Numbered from the stretch's first letter, positions 24,891 to 34,610 are shown. The stretch is 64,000 nt of DNA from GWE2-40-63 sp041664345 (GCA_041664345.1 JBAYKX010000001.1:1-64000); one strand, 5' to 3'. The notes: a model not told the origin generated them from the sequence alone. Made by a program: numbers and translations.

Positions 24891-25079
24891 AATATTCTGC
24901 TTCCAAATCAATAACCCATCGGTATGGTTTGTAACTCTTAAAAGTGAACCTTTAGTTCACGATCACCTTTAAAAATAAAAATGGTGTGAGTAATTCCCTG
25001 TCTTTTCATCCTAATATTTTGTTGAACAGTAAAAAAGAAGTAAATTCGGAATTTAGTTGACGTTCAATATTTTAGTTCT

Positions 25080-27023
25080 ATGGATAAAGCAATCAAAATT
25101 TTGTACGTTGAAGATGTTCCCAATGATGCCATATTAGTTCTCCGTGAAATATCAAGGAATGGTATTCAGTTTACACATACCGTTGTTGAAACCAAAAACG
25201 ATTTTGTTGAAGCGCTGATTTCACTGGTTCCCGATATAATAATTTCCGATTATCATCTGCCCATGTTCGATGGGATGCAAGCGCTGTCGCTGAGAAATGA
25301 GATTGCCCCAAAAACACCTTTTATTTTAGTTACCGGTGCAGTTAACGAAGAGGTAGCCGTTGAATGTATGAAAGCCGGTGCCGATGATTACATATTAAAA
25401 TCGAACCTTACACGGCTCGGTTCGGCTATTCAGGCCGCTATTACAAAAAGAGATTCAATCCTTTTTAGTCTCGATTCTGAATCGAAGTTGCGCTATAAAG
25501 GCGATTACTTAAAAACAGCCACACCGCCTTACGTTGATAAAAAAAATAGCCTGAAAACGCCGGAGGTTGATTCGCCTGATTATGAAACAACCAAAAAGGA
25601 GGTCTCTCCGAGGGATTTGCTATTGAATACGGCGGGCATTGGGACTTGGGTATTTAGACTGGCTGAAAAAAAAGGGTTCTTTGATGATAAAGCTTGTCAG
25701 TTGCTAGGGTTTAAACCCATGCAAATCAAAAAAACAGAAATTGAATTTTTAAAATGCGTTCATAAACTTGACCGGAATGAGGTGAAAAACAATTTATTGG
25801 ATGCCGTAAAGAATAAAACCGATTTTGAGTCCAATTTTCGGGTGGTTTGGCCCGATGGTGCCATTAAGTTCTTAACTATTCGGGCTAAAACGATACTGAA
25901 TGAAGAAGAATCTCCCATCCGACTGGATGGATTGGTATGGGACACTACCGATCAGAAACTGCTCCAGATTACCTTGCAGGAAAACCTGCGCAAAACCAAT
26001 TCCATAATAAATAACCTCAACGGCATTGTATTCCGCTGTAAGATTGACGATGAAATGACCATGGAATATATCAGCGATGGGGTTATGGAGTTGACCGGTT
26101 ACCCTACTTCCGATTTCCTGATGAACCGTGTCCGTTCTTTTGCTTCTTTGATTTTTGCAGCTGATAAAGAGAATGTTTTAAATGCCATTCAGGAGTCGGT
26201 CAAAAAAAAGAAACCTTTTACGGTGGAATATAGGATAGAATCGGCACAGGGAACTATTAAATGGCTCTGGGAAAAGGGACGGGGTGTTTTTTTGGATAAC
26301 AAAACCATTGCCCTTGAAGGTTATATTTCCGACATCACCGACCGTAAAAATGCCGAGGTTGACTTAAAAATGTCGTTGGAAGAACTTAGAGAACTGACCC
26401 AGTATATTGAAAAAGTAAGGGAAGATGAACGGGTTGCCATTTCACGGGAACTGCATGATGATTTAGGGCAGGCTCTTACCGCTGTTAAAATTGATTTGTC
26501 AACCATTAAACAACTTGTTTCGGAAAAAGAGGCATTGGTTAGAATTAACAAAGTTACCGCTTTGGTAAGCGAAACCATAAAAACTGTTCAAAAACTAACT
26601 TCCCAGCTAAGGCCTCAAATTATTGACGATTTGGGACTTGAAGCTGCCATTGAATGGTACACAAATGAATTTTCGGAAAGGAACAAAGTTGAAGTTTTAT
26701 TACACATAGAAACCGGTATTAATATTTCGCCCGAAGCTTCACTTATTATTTTCAGGATTATGCAGGAATCGCTAACCAATATTGCCCGCCACTCCAAAGC
26801 TACGCAAGTTGAACTAAATCTTCACAAAAAGGGTGAAACCATCAATTTCAGCATTGCTGACAATGGCATTGGGATTACCGAAAACGAGATAAAATCGAGA
26901 AAAGCATTTGGCATTTTAAGCATGAAAGAAAGGGCCGTATCGTTGGGAGGAACCCTTGAAATATTCCGCCAGAATAATTACGGCACCACTGTTAACCTTA
27001 GTTTTCCATTAAATAACGAGTAA
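25080..27023 (+). CDS. Hybrid sensor: receiver, two PAS domains, HisKA_3 histidine kinase
   Basis: The 647-residue soluble protein starts with a receiver domain (1-125; IIISDYHLPMFDG holds the phospho-acceptor Asp near 59). Two PAS domains follow (about 185-300 and 305-425, the latter ending EGYISDITDRKNAEVDL). The kinase core has the HisKA_3 motif ERVAISRELHDDLGQAL with its His near 459, and an HATPase with ESLTNIARHSKA (N-box) and ADNGIGI (G1). This NarX/DegS-like core pairs with NarL-type regulators, and one starts two bases after its stop. It lacks transmembrane segments, so it must sense a cytoplasmic cue or receive phosphate through its receiver. Upstream, GTGAAC-CTTTA-GTTCAC at 24943-24959 forms a small hairpin of unknown role. 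Confidence 0.9.
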   Translation: MDKAIKILYVEDVPNDAILVLREISRNGIQFTHTVVETKNDFVEALISLVPDIIISDYHLPMFDGMQALSLRNEIAPKTPFILVTGAVNEEVAVECMKAGADDYILKSNLTRLGSAIQAAITKRDSILFSLDSESKLRYKGDYLKTATPPYVDKKNSLKTPEVDSPDYETTKKEVSPRDLLLNTAGIGTWVFRLAEKKGFFDDKACQLLGFKPMQIKKTEIEFLKCVHKLDRNEVKNNLLDAVKNKTDFESNFRVVWPDGAIKFLTIRAKTILNEEESPIRLDGLVWDTTDQKLLQITLQENLRKTNSIINNLNGIVFRCKIDDEMTMEYISDGVMELTGYPTSDFLMNRVRSFASLIFAADKENVLNAIQESVKKKKPFTVEYRIESAQGTIKWLWEKGRGVFLDNKTIALEGYISDITDRKNAEVDLKMSLEELRELTQYIEKVREDERVAISRELHDDLGQALTAVKIDLSTIKQLVSEKEALVRINKVTALVSETIKTVQKLTSQLRPQIIDDLGLEAAIEWYTNEFSERNKVEVLLHIETGINISPEASLIIFRIMQESLTNIARHSKATQVELNLHKKGETINFSIADNGIGITENEIKSRKAFGILSMKERAVSLGGTLEIFRQNNYGTTVNLSFPLNNE

Positions 27024-27025
27024 CC

Positions 27026-27652
27026 ATGCGGATTCTAATTTGTGATGATCATAAGATTGTGCGTGATGGCTTAAAGCAAATACTGCTTCAACAAAAGGAA
27101 ATTTCCTTAATATCGGAAGCTGGCAATGGTAATGAAGCGCTGCAGATACTAAAAAAAGAATCCTATGATGTGGTTTTGCTCGACATATCAATGCCTGATA
27201 GAAGTGGTCTGGAAATCCTTCAAGCCATAAAAACCAAATGGCCGACAATAAATGTACTGATGCTGAGTATGCATCCACAGGAACAATACGCAATCCGTGC
27301 CTTAAAACTTGGTGCATCGGGTTATCTTACCAAGGATACGGCAAGCGAAGAACTTTTATTGGCTGTAAAAAGGGTGTCAACGGGCGGAAAATATATTTCG
27401 CAATCGCTGGCCGAAACAATGGCATCGCATTTCGATTTGGATGCAACCAAACAGAAACATGAAATGCTATCGAGTCGCGAATTTGAGATTATGATTAAGC
27501 TTGCCAACGGAAAATCGCTTCAGGAAATTGGGAACGAACTTTGCATATCGGACAAAACAGTAAGTACCTACCGCAGCCGTATTATGGGCAAAATGCAATT
27601 GAGTAAAAATGCCGAACTCACCCGTTATTGCATTGAAAATAATTTATTATGA
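27026..27652 (+). CDS. NarL/LuxR-type response regulator
   Basis: The 208-residue protein has an N-terminal receiver (Asp near 53 in VVLLDISMPDRSG, Lys in YLTKDTA) and a C-terminal LuxR-type helix-turn-helix (LSSREFEIMIKLANGKSLQEIG through KTVSTYRSRIMGKM). It is the partner of the hybrid kinase, translated from the same message two bases downstream. Targets are not identifiable from the window. An 18-base perfect inverted repeat overlaps its stop codon and probably ends the operon. Confidence 0.92.
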   Translation: MRILICDDHKIVRDGLKQILLQQKEISLISEAGNGNEALQILKKESYDVVLLDISMPDRSGLEILQAIKTKWPTINVLMLSMHPQEQYAIRALKLGASGYLTKDTASEELLLAVKRVSTGGKYISQSLAETMASHFDLDATKQKHEMLSSREFEIMIKLANGKSLQEIGNELCISDKTVSTYRSRIMGKMQLSKNAELTRYCIENNLL

Positions 27653-27685
27653 ATATTGGTACAATACCCAATATTCATAATAAAT
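27642..27685 (+). terminator. 18-bp perfect stem-loop at the end of the two-component operon
   Basis: ATTTATTATGAATATTGG (27642-27659) and its exact complement (27668-27685) flank an eight-base loop. The left arm includes the stop codon of the response regulator. There is no T-tract, so it may act as an mRNA-stabilising hairpin or a bidirectional barrier and not as a classical terminator. The 140 bases after it hold no recognisable gene. Confidence 0.6.
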
Positions 27686-27831
27686 AAAGTTGAATCCACT
27701 GCAAAAACCTAAAAAAATTTTCAACAGACGACCACTCATCATAATTATCACAAAGAAGCAACTTTGCCTCTTCTTAAAACGTGGTAAGAAAAGGTGGATA
27801 TGAGTAATCCCGCTCTCCTAAACGTTTTGCA

Positions 27832-28705
27832 CTACAACGATATTAGTTTTTCATCCCCTTCAAAATTTAACAATGTTTCAGATAATGCTACCCCTGTGCT
27901 GATTCGTTTATAATCCAGTTGCGAAACAACTTCCTTGGTTCGCTGTGTTTGTTGAGCCGGACCCAAAAGGTCAAACTTTTTATTATGTAGAACTTCAGCA
28001 TATAACTCCTTTGTAAAACCCTCTTTATCAGCAACCAACAAAGATATTTTATTAATTATTTGTTCAATTGATTTTATCAATTCCATGTTTGCTCTTGTTG
28101 TGGGTATTGCTGCGAATAACATAATTGCCATAATTGGTTGTCCTGTATGGGCTGATACACAAAAAAATATTTGAAGCATCTTTTGCTATTTCCGATTCAT
28201 TAACTATCTGAAGTGCTATCCGTGGCTCTATATCAATGTCTGATTTTCCGCTCCATGCCTTGATGATATCCCAACCACCAAATTTTAAAAGTTCGGGTAC
28301 CAATAAACACATTCCTACTTATGTCCCCGATACTTTTCGTGCAAGCATCTCTCTAAACTCACATTCATTAGTTTTGGAGGTTATTGTCTTTTTTCTATCA
28401 AAAGTTTGATTTATTGCTTAATTATTTCGACTTCTTCATCTGTTTTATGTAGCTCTTTTTTTTTGCTAGCCAGAACGACTAATGGTCCGCTCAACACTTC
28501 TTTGGCTAATTGCAAACCCCGATTGGTTCATCTTTTGGGCAATGACCGCGCAATTTGCTTCGGGGTCTAAAAAACGATGTCGGATTAGCTGCTTTTCAAC
28601 CTCATCAGTTCATTTATAGTGAACTTTTTGCCCCTTAGATTTTTCTGCTAATGACAAAAACCCTCCTTCTTCAAAATTATTTTTTATTGTACAAAAATAT
28701 TCCTC
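27832..28705 (-). pseudogene. Multiply broken transposase-like gene
   Basis: Read on the minus strand, consecutive pieces of one protein appear in different frames. NFEEGGFLSLAEKSKGQKVHYK ends at a stop at 28612. The same frame then continues with a helix-turn-helix-like CAVIAQKMNQSGFAISQRSV (28609-28466). After a shift, ECEFREMLARKVSGT and MCLLVPELLKFGGWDIIKAW (28312 onward) follow. After another shift in a T-run near 28165 come DKEGFTKELYAEVLH and KKFDLLGP, ending at 27832. The order HTH, 'LLVPELLKLGAWDL', then a nuclease-like middle resembles an unclassified family of large transposases known to me only by such motifs. At least three frame or stop defects and a missing C-terminus mark it as dead. 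No terminal inverted repeats were found. Confidence 0.55.
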
Positions 28706-28889
28706 ATTTTAAAATTACAATAATGAATTGTTTGCTCTGATTTTAAAATAACAGAAATATTCCTATTGTAGAATTAATTAGCTAAATAAAATCGTTGAGA
28801 ATTCGGTACCACATATCCACTACGGCGGAAGGACTAGCGCTGATTTTAGGTTAGTAGAACAAAAAAACCAAGCTAATCCGTACCTTTTG

Positions 28890-29014
28890 CATAACAACCT
28901 GCAGGAGTACCATAGTTAAAATCATTGGTTAGCACCTGGAGGATGCATGCAATAAATGGATAACTATGGGCTATCTCATCAGGGGCTTTGGCTTTATGCC
29001 CCTGATGAGTTTTT
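28890..29014 (+). ncRNA. Candidate small structured RNA ending in a strong terminator
   Basis: No coding frame is present, yet two well-formed stems follow each other. CCATAGTTA (28910-28918) pairs with TAACTATGG (28961-28969) around a 42-base interior. Then CTCATCAGGGGC (28975-28986) pairs perfectly with GCCCCTGATGAG (28998-29009), followed by five T residues. A twelve-pair terminator with no plus-strand gene before it for 1.3 kb implies its own transcript. A TACCTTTTG near 28881-28889 could be part of a -7 box, though it fits TAnnTTTG imperfectly and no -33 box is clear. It does not match 6S, SRP or tmRNA in any way I can confirm. Confidence 0.4.
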
Positions 29015-29059
29015 GAGATGGAATGGAACCCAAATTACGTAACTGGTTTTTAAACCCCG

Positions 29060-31669
29060 TTACTTTATTTCAACCACAGTTCCGGTAAGTACCACTTTCT
29101 TGACCAGCAATTTTTTGGCATCCGAAGACCCTCCAATAGCTATTTCATAGGTTCCGGGTTCTACCACTTGTTTTGAGTCAATGTTGGTTAAGGCAAAATC
29201 ATCTGGATTCAAGGTAAAAGTGACAGTTTTCTGTTCGCCTTTTTTCAGGGAAACCCGTTGAAATCCTTTCAACGAAATAACAGGGACAATTGATGTAGCC
29301 GTTTTATGGGAAACATAAAGCTGCACAACCTCTTCTCCATCGGTAGTTCCGGTGTTTTTTACATCAACTGTAACTGTTAACGGCGATTGTGTTTCGTTGG
29401 TTTCATTGGCTTGCAGATTGCTGTATCCAAAAGTGGTGTAGCTCAATCCAAAACCGAACGGATACAGGGGTTCTCCTTTAAAATATCGGTATGTGCGGCC
29501 TTCCATTTCATAGTTTTTAAAATCGGGCAGCTGTTCTACCGATTTATAAAAAGTAATGGGCAACCTTCCCGATGGATTGAAATTGCCGAACAACAGCCGG
29601 GTTAAAGCGGTGCCGGTTGCTTCGCCGGGGTAAAATGCCTGAACAATGGCCGGCAGGTTTTCGTTTTCCCAGTTCATGGCAATGGCACTGCCGCTGAAAT
29701 TCACGTAAACAATGGGCTTGCTGGTTTTGTGGAGTTCTTTCAACAAATCTTCCTGAATTTGGGGAAGGTTAATGTGGGTGCGGTCACCGTGAGTAAAGCC
29801 ATCAATTTCGAGGGGCATTTCTTCGCCTTCTAAATTGGCCGAAATTCCGCCACAGAAAACAATAACATCGGCATTAGCTGCTGCATCCAAAGCTTCTTGA
29901 CGGTAATCGTCATCGGTATTCATCCAGCTAAGGTTGGCGTATTGTTGGGTCATGCTGTTCGACCAACTATTGGGAACAACCTTTAATGTAGCTTCAAATT
30001 GGTATTGCTTTCCTTTTTCAAGATCTATGGCATTTCCATTCAATGGGATGCCGTTGATTTTTACTTGTACATTGCCGTTAAAACTATATTTACCCGATTT
30101 TACAGGTACCAGTAGTCCCGTCCATTTTACGCTAAATGATTCTTCAATTACTTTATTTATAGGTGATAATTCCCATACAAAGTCAATGTTTTTATCGGTG
30201 CGAACAATCTTTGGGGTACCTTTCAAGTCTCCATCCTGATAATATTCGGCAAGTAAGCCTTTTACGGTTTTCCCATTTTCGGAATGGAAGAAATTGGCCT
30301 TACCCACGATTTCAAAATCGGTAAAAACACCGGGGACGATAGGACATCCGGGAGTGTAAATCACATTTTCCGATCCCAATCGTTCTTTTAATGCTTTCAG
30401 AGGAGTTATTGGGTTAATGGGGTCGCCGTTATAATTGCCAATCAGAATGCTAAAATTGTTGGCATTTGGACCAATCAAAGCCACTTTGGTTACATTTTTT
30501 AAGGGTAAAATACCGTTGTTTTTTAAAAGCACCAATGATTTTTCGGCAGCTTCCAAAGTAAGATCCAAATGTTCTTTTGAACCAACCGCCGACATCGGGA
30601 TTTTTGTATAAGGCTGTTGATCTTCAGGGTCGAACATGCCCAGCATGAATCGGGCTTTGAACAATCGTTTAACGGAAACATTGATGTCTTTTTCGTTGAT
30701 AACGCCAGTCCGCACGGCTTCGTCAAAGTTATCCTGCACAAAAGCTTGGTCACCCTCGCAATTCAGGTCGGTGCCCGCTGAAATGGCCCAGCCCCAAGCT
30801 TGCGATGGCGTTTCAACCATATTGTGGCTGTTTTTTTGGTAAAAATCGGAAATGGCGCCGCAATCGGAAACCACATAGCCATTGAATTTGAATTGATTGC
30901 GGAGAATGTTGTTCATTAATAGATCGGAACCGCAGCAGGGTTTGTCGCGAAAGCGGTTGTAAGCGCACATAACCGACTGCACATTCGATTCCTGAACCGT
31001 GGCTTTAAAAGCGGGCAGGTAGGTATCGTACAAATCGCGATCGTTCACCGAAAAGTTGTCGGTGTGGCGGCTGAACTCAGGTCCGCTGTGCACGGCATAA
31101 TGCTTGGCGGTGGCAATGGTTTTAAAGTATTTGGGATCGTTTCCCTGCAAGCCGTTGATGTAGTTTACCGCTATTCTTCCGGTCAAATAGGGGTCTTCGC
31201 CATACGTTTCCTGTCCACGGCCCCAACGGGGGTCACGGAAAATGTTGATGTTGGGAGTCCAAAAAGTAAGCCCCATATAAATTCCACGCACTCCGTTACG
31301 GGCAAAATAGTGATGTTTGGCCCGGGCCTCGTCCGAAACGGCAGTACCAATGCGAAGCATCAGGTTTTCATCAAAAGCGGCAGCCATACCAATGGCCTGG
31401 GGAAAAACGGAAGCTTTTCCGGCTCTTGCCACACCATGCAAACACTCGTTCCACCAGTTGTAGGCCGGCACTCCTAGCCTGTCAATAGCCGGTGCGGCAT
31501 TAAATAGCTGGAAAGCTTTTTCCTGGAGGGTCATTCGGGAAACCAGGTCGTCCACTCTTTCGTCGATGGATAATTTTGTATCCTGATACGGAAGAAGGGT
31601 TTTATCCTGGGCAATTAAATGGCTGAAAAACACTGTCATTAGTAGTGTTATGATTCCTTTAGTTCTCAT
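29060..31669 (-). CDS. GH3 glycosidase with PA14 domain (beta-glucosidase/beta-xylosidase type)
   Basis: The 869-residue exported protein has a signal peptide (1-20) and a GH3 N-terminal barrel (about 40-340). The likely nucleophile is the Asp of GYVVSDCGAI, and WWNECLHGVARAG and DPRWGRGQETYGEDPYLTGR are typical. The GH3 C-terminal domain is interrupted at about 455-600 by a PA14 domain (FSVKWTGLLVPVKSGKYSF). A fibronectin III-like domain closes the protein. The subfamily motifs fit enzymes acting on beta-xylosides or beta-glucosides. It is followed on the same strand by nothing for 400 bases and preceded by the GH31 gene, so the two may act on one polysaccharide (xyloglucan or a similar glucan), which is inference. 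Confidence 0.9.
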   Translation of the reverse strand: MRTKGIITLLMTVFFSHLIAQDKTLLPYQDTKLSIDERVDDLVSRMTLQEKAFQLFNAAPAIDRLGVPAYNWWNECLHGVARAGKASVFPQAIGMAAAFDENLMLRIGTAVSDEARAKHHYFARNGVRGIYMGLTFWTPNINIFRDPRWGRGQETYGEDPYLTGRIAVNYINGLQGNDPKYFKTIATAKHYAVHSGPEFSRHTDNFSVNDRDLYDTYLPAFKATVQESNVQSVMCAYNRFRDKPCCGSDLLMNNILRNQFKFNGYVVSDCGAISDFYQKNSHNMVETPSQAWGWAISAGTDLNCEGDQAFVQDNFDEAVRTGVINEKDINVSVKRLFKARFMLGMFDPEDQQPYTKIPMSAVGSKEHLDLTLEAAEKSLVLLKNNGILPLKNVTKVALIGPNANNFSILIGNYNGDPINPITPLKALKERLGSENVIYTPGCPIVPGVFTDFEIVGKANFFHSENGKTVKGLLAEYYQDGDLKGTPKIVRTDKNIDFVWELSPINKVIEESFSVKWTGLLVPVKSGKYSFNGNVQVKINGIPLNGNAIDLEKGKQYQFEATLKVVPNSWSNSMTQQYANLSWMNTDDDYRQEALDAAANADVIVFCGGISANLEGEEMPLEIDGFTHGDRTHINLPQIQEDLLKELHKTSKPIVYVNFSGSAIAMNWENENLPAIVQAFYPGEATGTALTRLLFGNFNPSGRLPITFYKSVEQLPDFKNYEMEGRTYRYFKGEPLYPFGFGLSYTTFGYSNLQANETNETQSPLTVTVDVKNTGTTDGEEVVQLYVSHKTATSIVPVISLKGFQRVSLKKGEQKTVTFTLNPDDFALTNIDSKQVVEPGTYEIAIGGSSDAKKLLVKKVVLTGTVVEIK

Positions 31670-31771
31670 ATTTACAAAAGTTAATTATTTAGTTAATTCA
31701 TCATAATATATTAATACATTCAAATGCTTCTGATTTTGCAGTTACAAACCAATGTGGTATAGTTAGTGATT

Positions 31772-31859
31772 CCCCCCTATAATCCCCCAAGGGGGATACC
31801 TCCTCCGTAGCAGCATTGCTAGTCCTCCTTTGAGGGAGGTGCCCGAAGGGCGGAGGGTG
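31772..31859. repeat. REP-like palindromic repeat (CCTCC...GGAGG type)
   Basis: This intergenic unit contains the perfect palindrome ATCCCCC-AA-GGGGGAT (31782-31797). A CCTCC-rich half and a GAGGGAGGTGCCCGAAGGGC half that can fold on each other follow it. Such G/C-rich elements are common in Bacteroidota intergenic DNA and are candidate substrates of REP-associated transposases like the one at 12013-12643. They may also terminate GH31 transcripts read from the right. Confidence 0.55.
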
Positions 31860-31885
31860 AAATACTTTAACTAAACGATATTGAA

Positions 31886-34255
31886 TTACAAACCAGTAAT
31901 CACCTGTTCCGCAAAAGGAACCACCAAAGCATTATCGTTATCAAGGGCCTGTTGCTTTTTATTAACAATAACCGTTTTACTATCGAAGCCAATAAACATC
32001 AATTTAACCGATTTGAACTTTCCGGTGTAGGAACCTTCGGGCTTTCCAATGGTCAAGCTTTTTTGCGCGGGGTTATACACCAAATCCCTTTTAAGGAACG
32101 CCCCTTGCTCAAACTCATACGATACGCCATCGTCTTCATAATAAGTAAATATGTTGGAAATGCTCCCTTTGTAAATTTTCAGGAACAAGGTATCCGATGG
32201 CATTTCAGACGTGTTTTGAACCACGGTTTGCATCGGAATTAGGGAACTTTCTTTCACAAAAACCGGCAAATCGTTCATGGGTACTTCAATCAGGCATTCT
32301 TTTCCACCTTCATACAGTTCCTGGGTTGTATAGCGGTACCAGTTCCCTTTCGGGAGATAAATCTTAGCCACAGTAGCCTCACTCGAAATGGGTGTAACCA
32401 AAAATGCAGGGCCAAAGAAATATTCGTTCTGGAAATCTTTTTTATAAATGGCTTCATCAAACGTGTAATCAATAGCTAGGGAGCGGGCAACTGGCATTCC
32501 GGTTTGCGTAGCCGTGTAAAAAGCAGAATAAATGTAAGGCAACAATTGATACCTCAAATTCAATACATTGCGTGCGTGGCTTTCAACGGCATCGCCAAAA
32601 GCCCAAGGTTCTTTGCTTTTTTCACTGTTCACATTGTGTCCGCGGAAAAATGGGGTAAAAACGCCTTGCGTTATCCATCGGGTGAATAACTTGGCGGAAC
32701 AATCGCCCATAAAACCGCCCACATCGGGTCCGGCAAAAGCAATACCGGCCAAGCCCATATTGCTGACCATCCTTGCCGAAAGCAACATGTGTTCGTCGCT
32801 GGCAAAATTATCGCCCGTCCAAACCGATGAATAACGCTGAACACCGGCATATCCGGCACGGGTTATCACCAAAGGCCGGCGGTTCATCAGTTTTTTGGTT
32901 CCTTCGTAAGTGCTTCGTGCCATCTGCAACCCATACAGGTTATGCCCTTCGCGCATGGTGCCGCCGCGGCCGTCGAAGTTTATTTCATTCACGCTCGGAA
33001 AGTTGGCACCCCACACGGCGGGTTCGTTCATGTCGTTCCAAAAGCCCACCACCCCGTTATCGATATAAAATTTGAACGATTCGCCCCACCATTTTCGGGT
33101 TTCCGGGTTGGTATAATCGGGGAAATGGGTTGGGCCCGGCCAAACGGATCCGTTATAAAACGTACCATCGGGATATTTAATGAACAAATCGTTGGCAACA
33201 CCTTCATCGTATTGCTTATACCCTTTTTCGATTTTTATTCCCGGGTCGATGATTACCGCCAGTTTAAAGCCCATTTTATCGAGTTCCGAAGTCAGGTGCT
33301 TGGGATTGGGAAACCGTTCGGGGCTGAATGTGAATACTTTATAAGCATCCATGTAATGGATATCGAGGTAAATAACATCGCAAGGCAGTTTTTTGTTACG
33401 GAACGTATTGGCAACCGAAAGCACTTCCGATTCGGGGTAATAGCTCCATTTGCATTGCTGATACCCCAAACTCCAAAGCGGGGGAAGCAAGCTGCGGCCG
33501 ATAAGCCAAGTGTAATCGTTCAATATTTGCGCTACGGTAGGTGCCCCAAAAAAGTAATACACCAAATTGCCATCGTCGGCGGCAAAGCTGGAATACAAGG
33601 TATTGGAAGCCCCAAAATTGAACGTGGTTTTAAAGCTGTTGTCGAAGAATATTCCATACACCTTATTGCCATGTATGCCCATGTAAAAAGGCTGCGTTTG
33701 ATACAACGGATCATCGTTGAGGCCGTATGCTGGGTGGTCGGTATTCCAATTGGTTAACACTGTTCCAAAACGGTTTAAATCGCCGGTTTTTTCACCCAGA
33801 CCAATGAATTTTTCCGAAGGTTGCAGTTTTTTATAATTGGTTACCTCGGTTCCTTGCCAGCGGATGCCTAAGCTTGGTAAATCCTGGTTTAACACTTCGC
33901 CCTGTAAATTGTAAAAACTAATGAGTATGGGACTTTTGGTTATCACTACTTTTAAAGCAGCGGTAGTAAGTTCAATTTGGGTGGTGTTTTCAATAATGTT
34001 AGCTAATCCCGCCGGTGCGGTTTGTATAACCGCATACGAAAAATTGTCGGGCGTTTGCTTACTTACCGATACCTTAATCAGACTCGGATTAAAGAAGGAA
34101 ATGGAGACTGTAGCATTTTCAGTCGCAATATCAATACCGTTGCCGGTTTTTACCATGTTTTTATAGCTGCCCAACGGCTCACTTAAACGCGATTGGGCAT
34201 ATAAGCCATTGGCAAACAGAAAGGCAATTGTTAAAAGGACACCTGTTTTTTTCAT
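31886..34255 (-). CDS. GH31 alpha-glycosidase (alpha-glucosidase/alpha-xylosidase type)
   Basis: The 789-residue exported protein has a signal peptide (1-20), an N-terminal beta-sandwich and a GH31 barrel. The nucleophile Asp is in GFWNDMNEPAVW and the acid/base Asp in SVWTGDN. GLGEKTGDLNR and PPLWSLGYQQCKWSYYPE are further GH31 landmarks. C-terminal beta domains follow. It hydrolyses alpha-linked glucose or xylose from oligosaccharides. Pairing with a GH3 enzyme downstream on the same strand, 216 bases away across a REP-like element, suggests joint use of a plant or algal glycan. No SusC/SusD pair is in the window, so this is not a classical polysaccharide utilisation locus. Confidence 0.9.
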   Translation of the reverse strand: MKKTGVLLTIAFLFANGLYAQSRLSEPLGSYKNMVKTGNGIDIATENATVSISFFNPSLIKVSVSKQTPDNFSYAVIQTAPAGLANIIENTTQIELTTAALKVVITKSPILISFYNLQGEVLNQDLPSLGIRWQGTEVTNYKKLQPSEKFIGLGEKTGDLNRFGTVLTNWNTDHPAYGLNDDPLYQTQPFYMGIHGNKVYGIFFDNSFKTTFNFGASNTLYSSFAADDGNLVYYFFGAPTVAQILNDYTWLIGRSLLPPLWSLGYQQCKWSYYPESEVLSVANTFRNKKLPCDVIYLDIHYMDAYKVFTFSPERFPNPKHLTSELDKMGFKLAVIIDPGIKIEKGYKQYDEGVANDLFIKYPDGTFYNGSVWPGPTHFPDYTNPETRKWWGESFKFYIDNGVVGFWNDMNEPAVWGANFPSVNEINFDGRGGTMREGHNLYGLQMARSTYEGTKKLMNRRPLVITRAGYAGVQRYSSVWTGDNFASDEHMLLSARMVSNMGLAGIAFAGPDVGGFMGDCSAKLFTRWITQGVFTPFFRGHNVNSEKSKEPWAFGDAVESHARNVLNLRYQLLPYIYSAFYTATQTGMPVARSLAIDYTFDEAIYKKDFQNEYFFGPAFLVTPISSEATVAKIYLPKGNWYRYTTQELYEGGKECLIEVPMNDLPVFVKESSLIPMQTVVQNTSEMPSDTLFLKIYKGSISNIFTYYEDDGVSYEFEQGAFLKRDLVYNPAQKSLTIGKPEGSYTGKFKSVKLMFIGFDSKTVIVNKKQQALDNDNALVVPFAEQVITGL

Positions 34256-34492
34256 AAGACCCTATTTTAGCAATGTTTACTTTGAAATGACCAAACATCA
34301 TAGCAATGCTATAAATATTACAATCTTAATGAAAAAAAGTCGTTTTTTAAAATCTCAAATTGTTGGCAATAACAGAAAAAACTCAGAGCAAAAAAACCTT
34401 GACAAACCTACCTTTCGGAGTTTAGGGATGTAGCAACCACTCTAAAGAAGTGTTTTTGGTGAGCTTAGGTTTGTGTGGCGGTGGAATTAAAG

Positions 34493-34518
34493 TACCACAC
34501 GAGAGGACTCGTAAGGTA
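34493..34518. repeat. REP-like hairpin repeat, copy 1
   Basis: The 26-base unit starts TACC, ends GGTA and holds the hairpin ACGAG-AGGA-CTCGT. A copy matching 22 of 26 positions lies at 43898-43923, preceded in both places by ATTAAA, and a diverged copy lies near 42909-42932. The rest of the 350-base gap between the GH31 and HEPN genes shows no gene. Confidence 0.6.
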
Positions 34519-34610
34519 GTGGGGAATTGGGTAATTGATATTAAGTAAAATCCAAAATCCCTTTTCTTATCATTAACAGGAGGTACTGTTTATGATTTGT
34601 ATCCTCTATT

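Noticed and set aside
20741..25079. Attachment-site repeat matching the tRNA-Asn 3' end
   Set aside because: I searched by eye for the tRNA tail (GAGGGAGCCA and neighbours) downstream and found none, so integration at this tRNA remains unsupported.
24943..27830. TGAGTAAT-CC segments before and after the two-component operon as response-regulator sites
   Set aside because: Only two short, imperfect matches exist (near 24987 and 27800); chance is a sufficient explanation.
28800..29014. Identification of the structured region as 6S, SRP or tmRNA
   Set aside because: A GGCGGAAGG near 28824 recalls the SRP loop, but the flanking bases do not form the conserved domain, and no other hallmark fits.
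29060..34255. A polysaccharide utilisation locus
   Set aside because: The glycosidases are present, but no SusC/SusD transporter pair or dedicated regulator is in the window.
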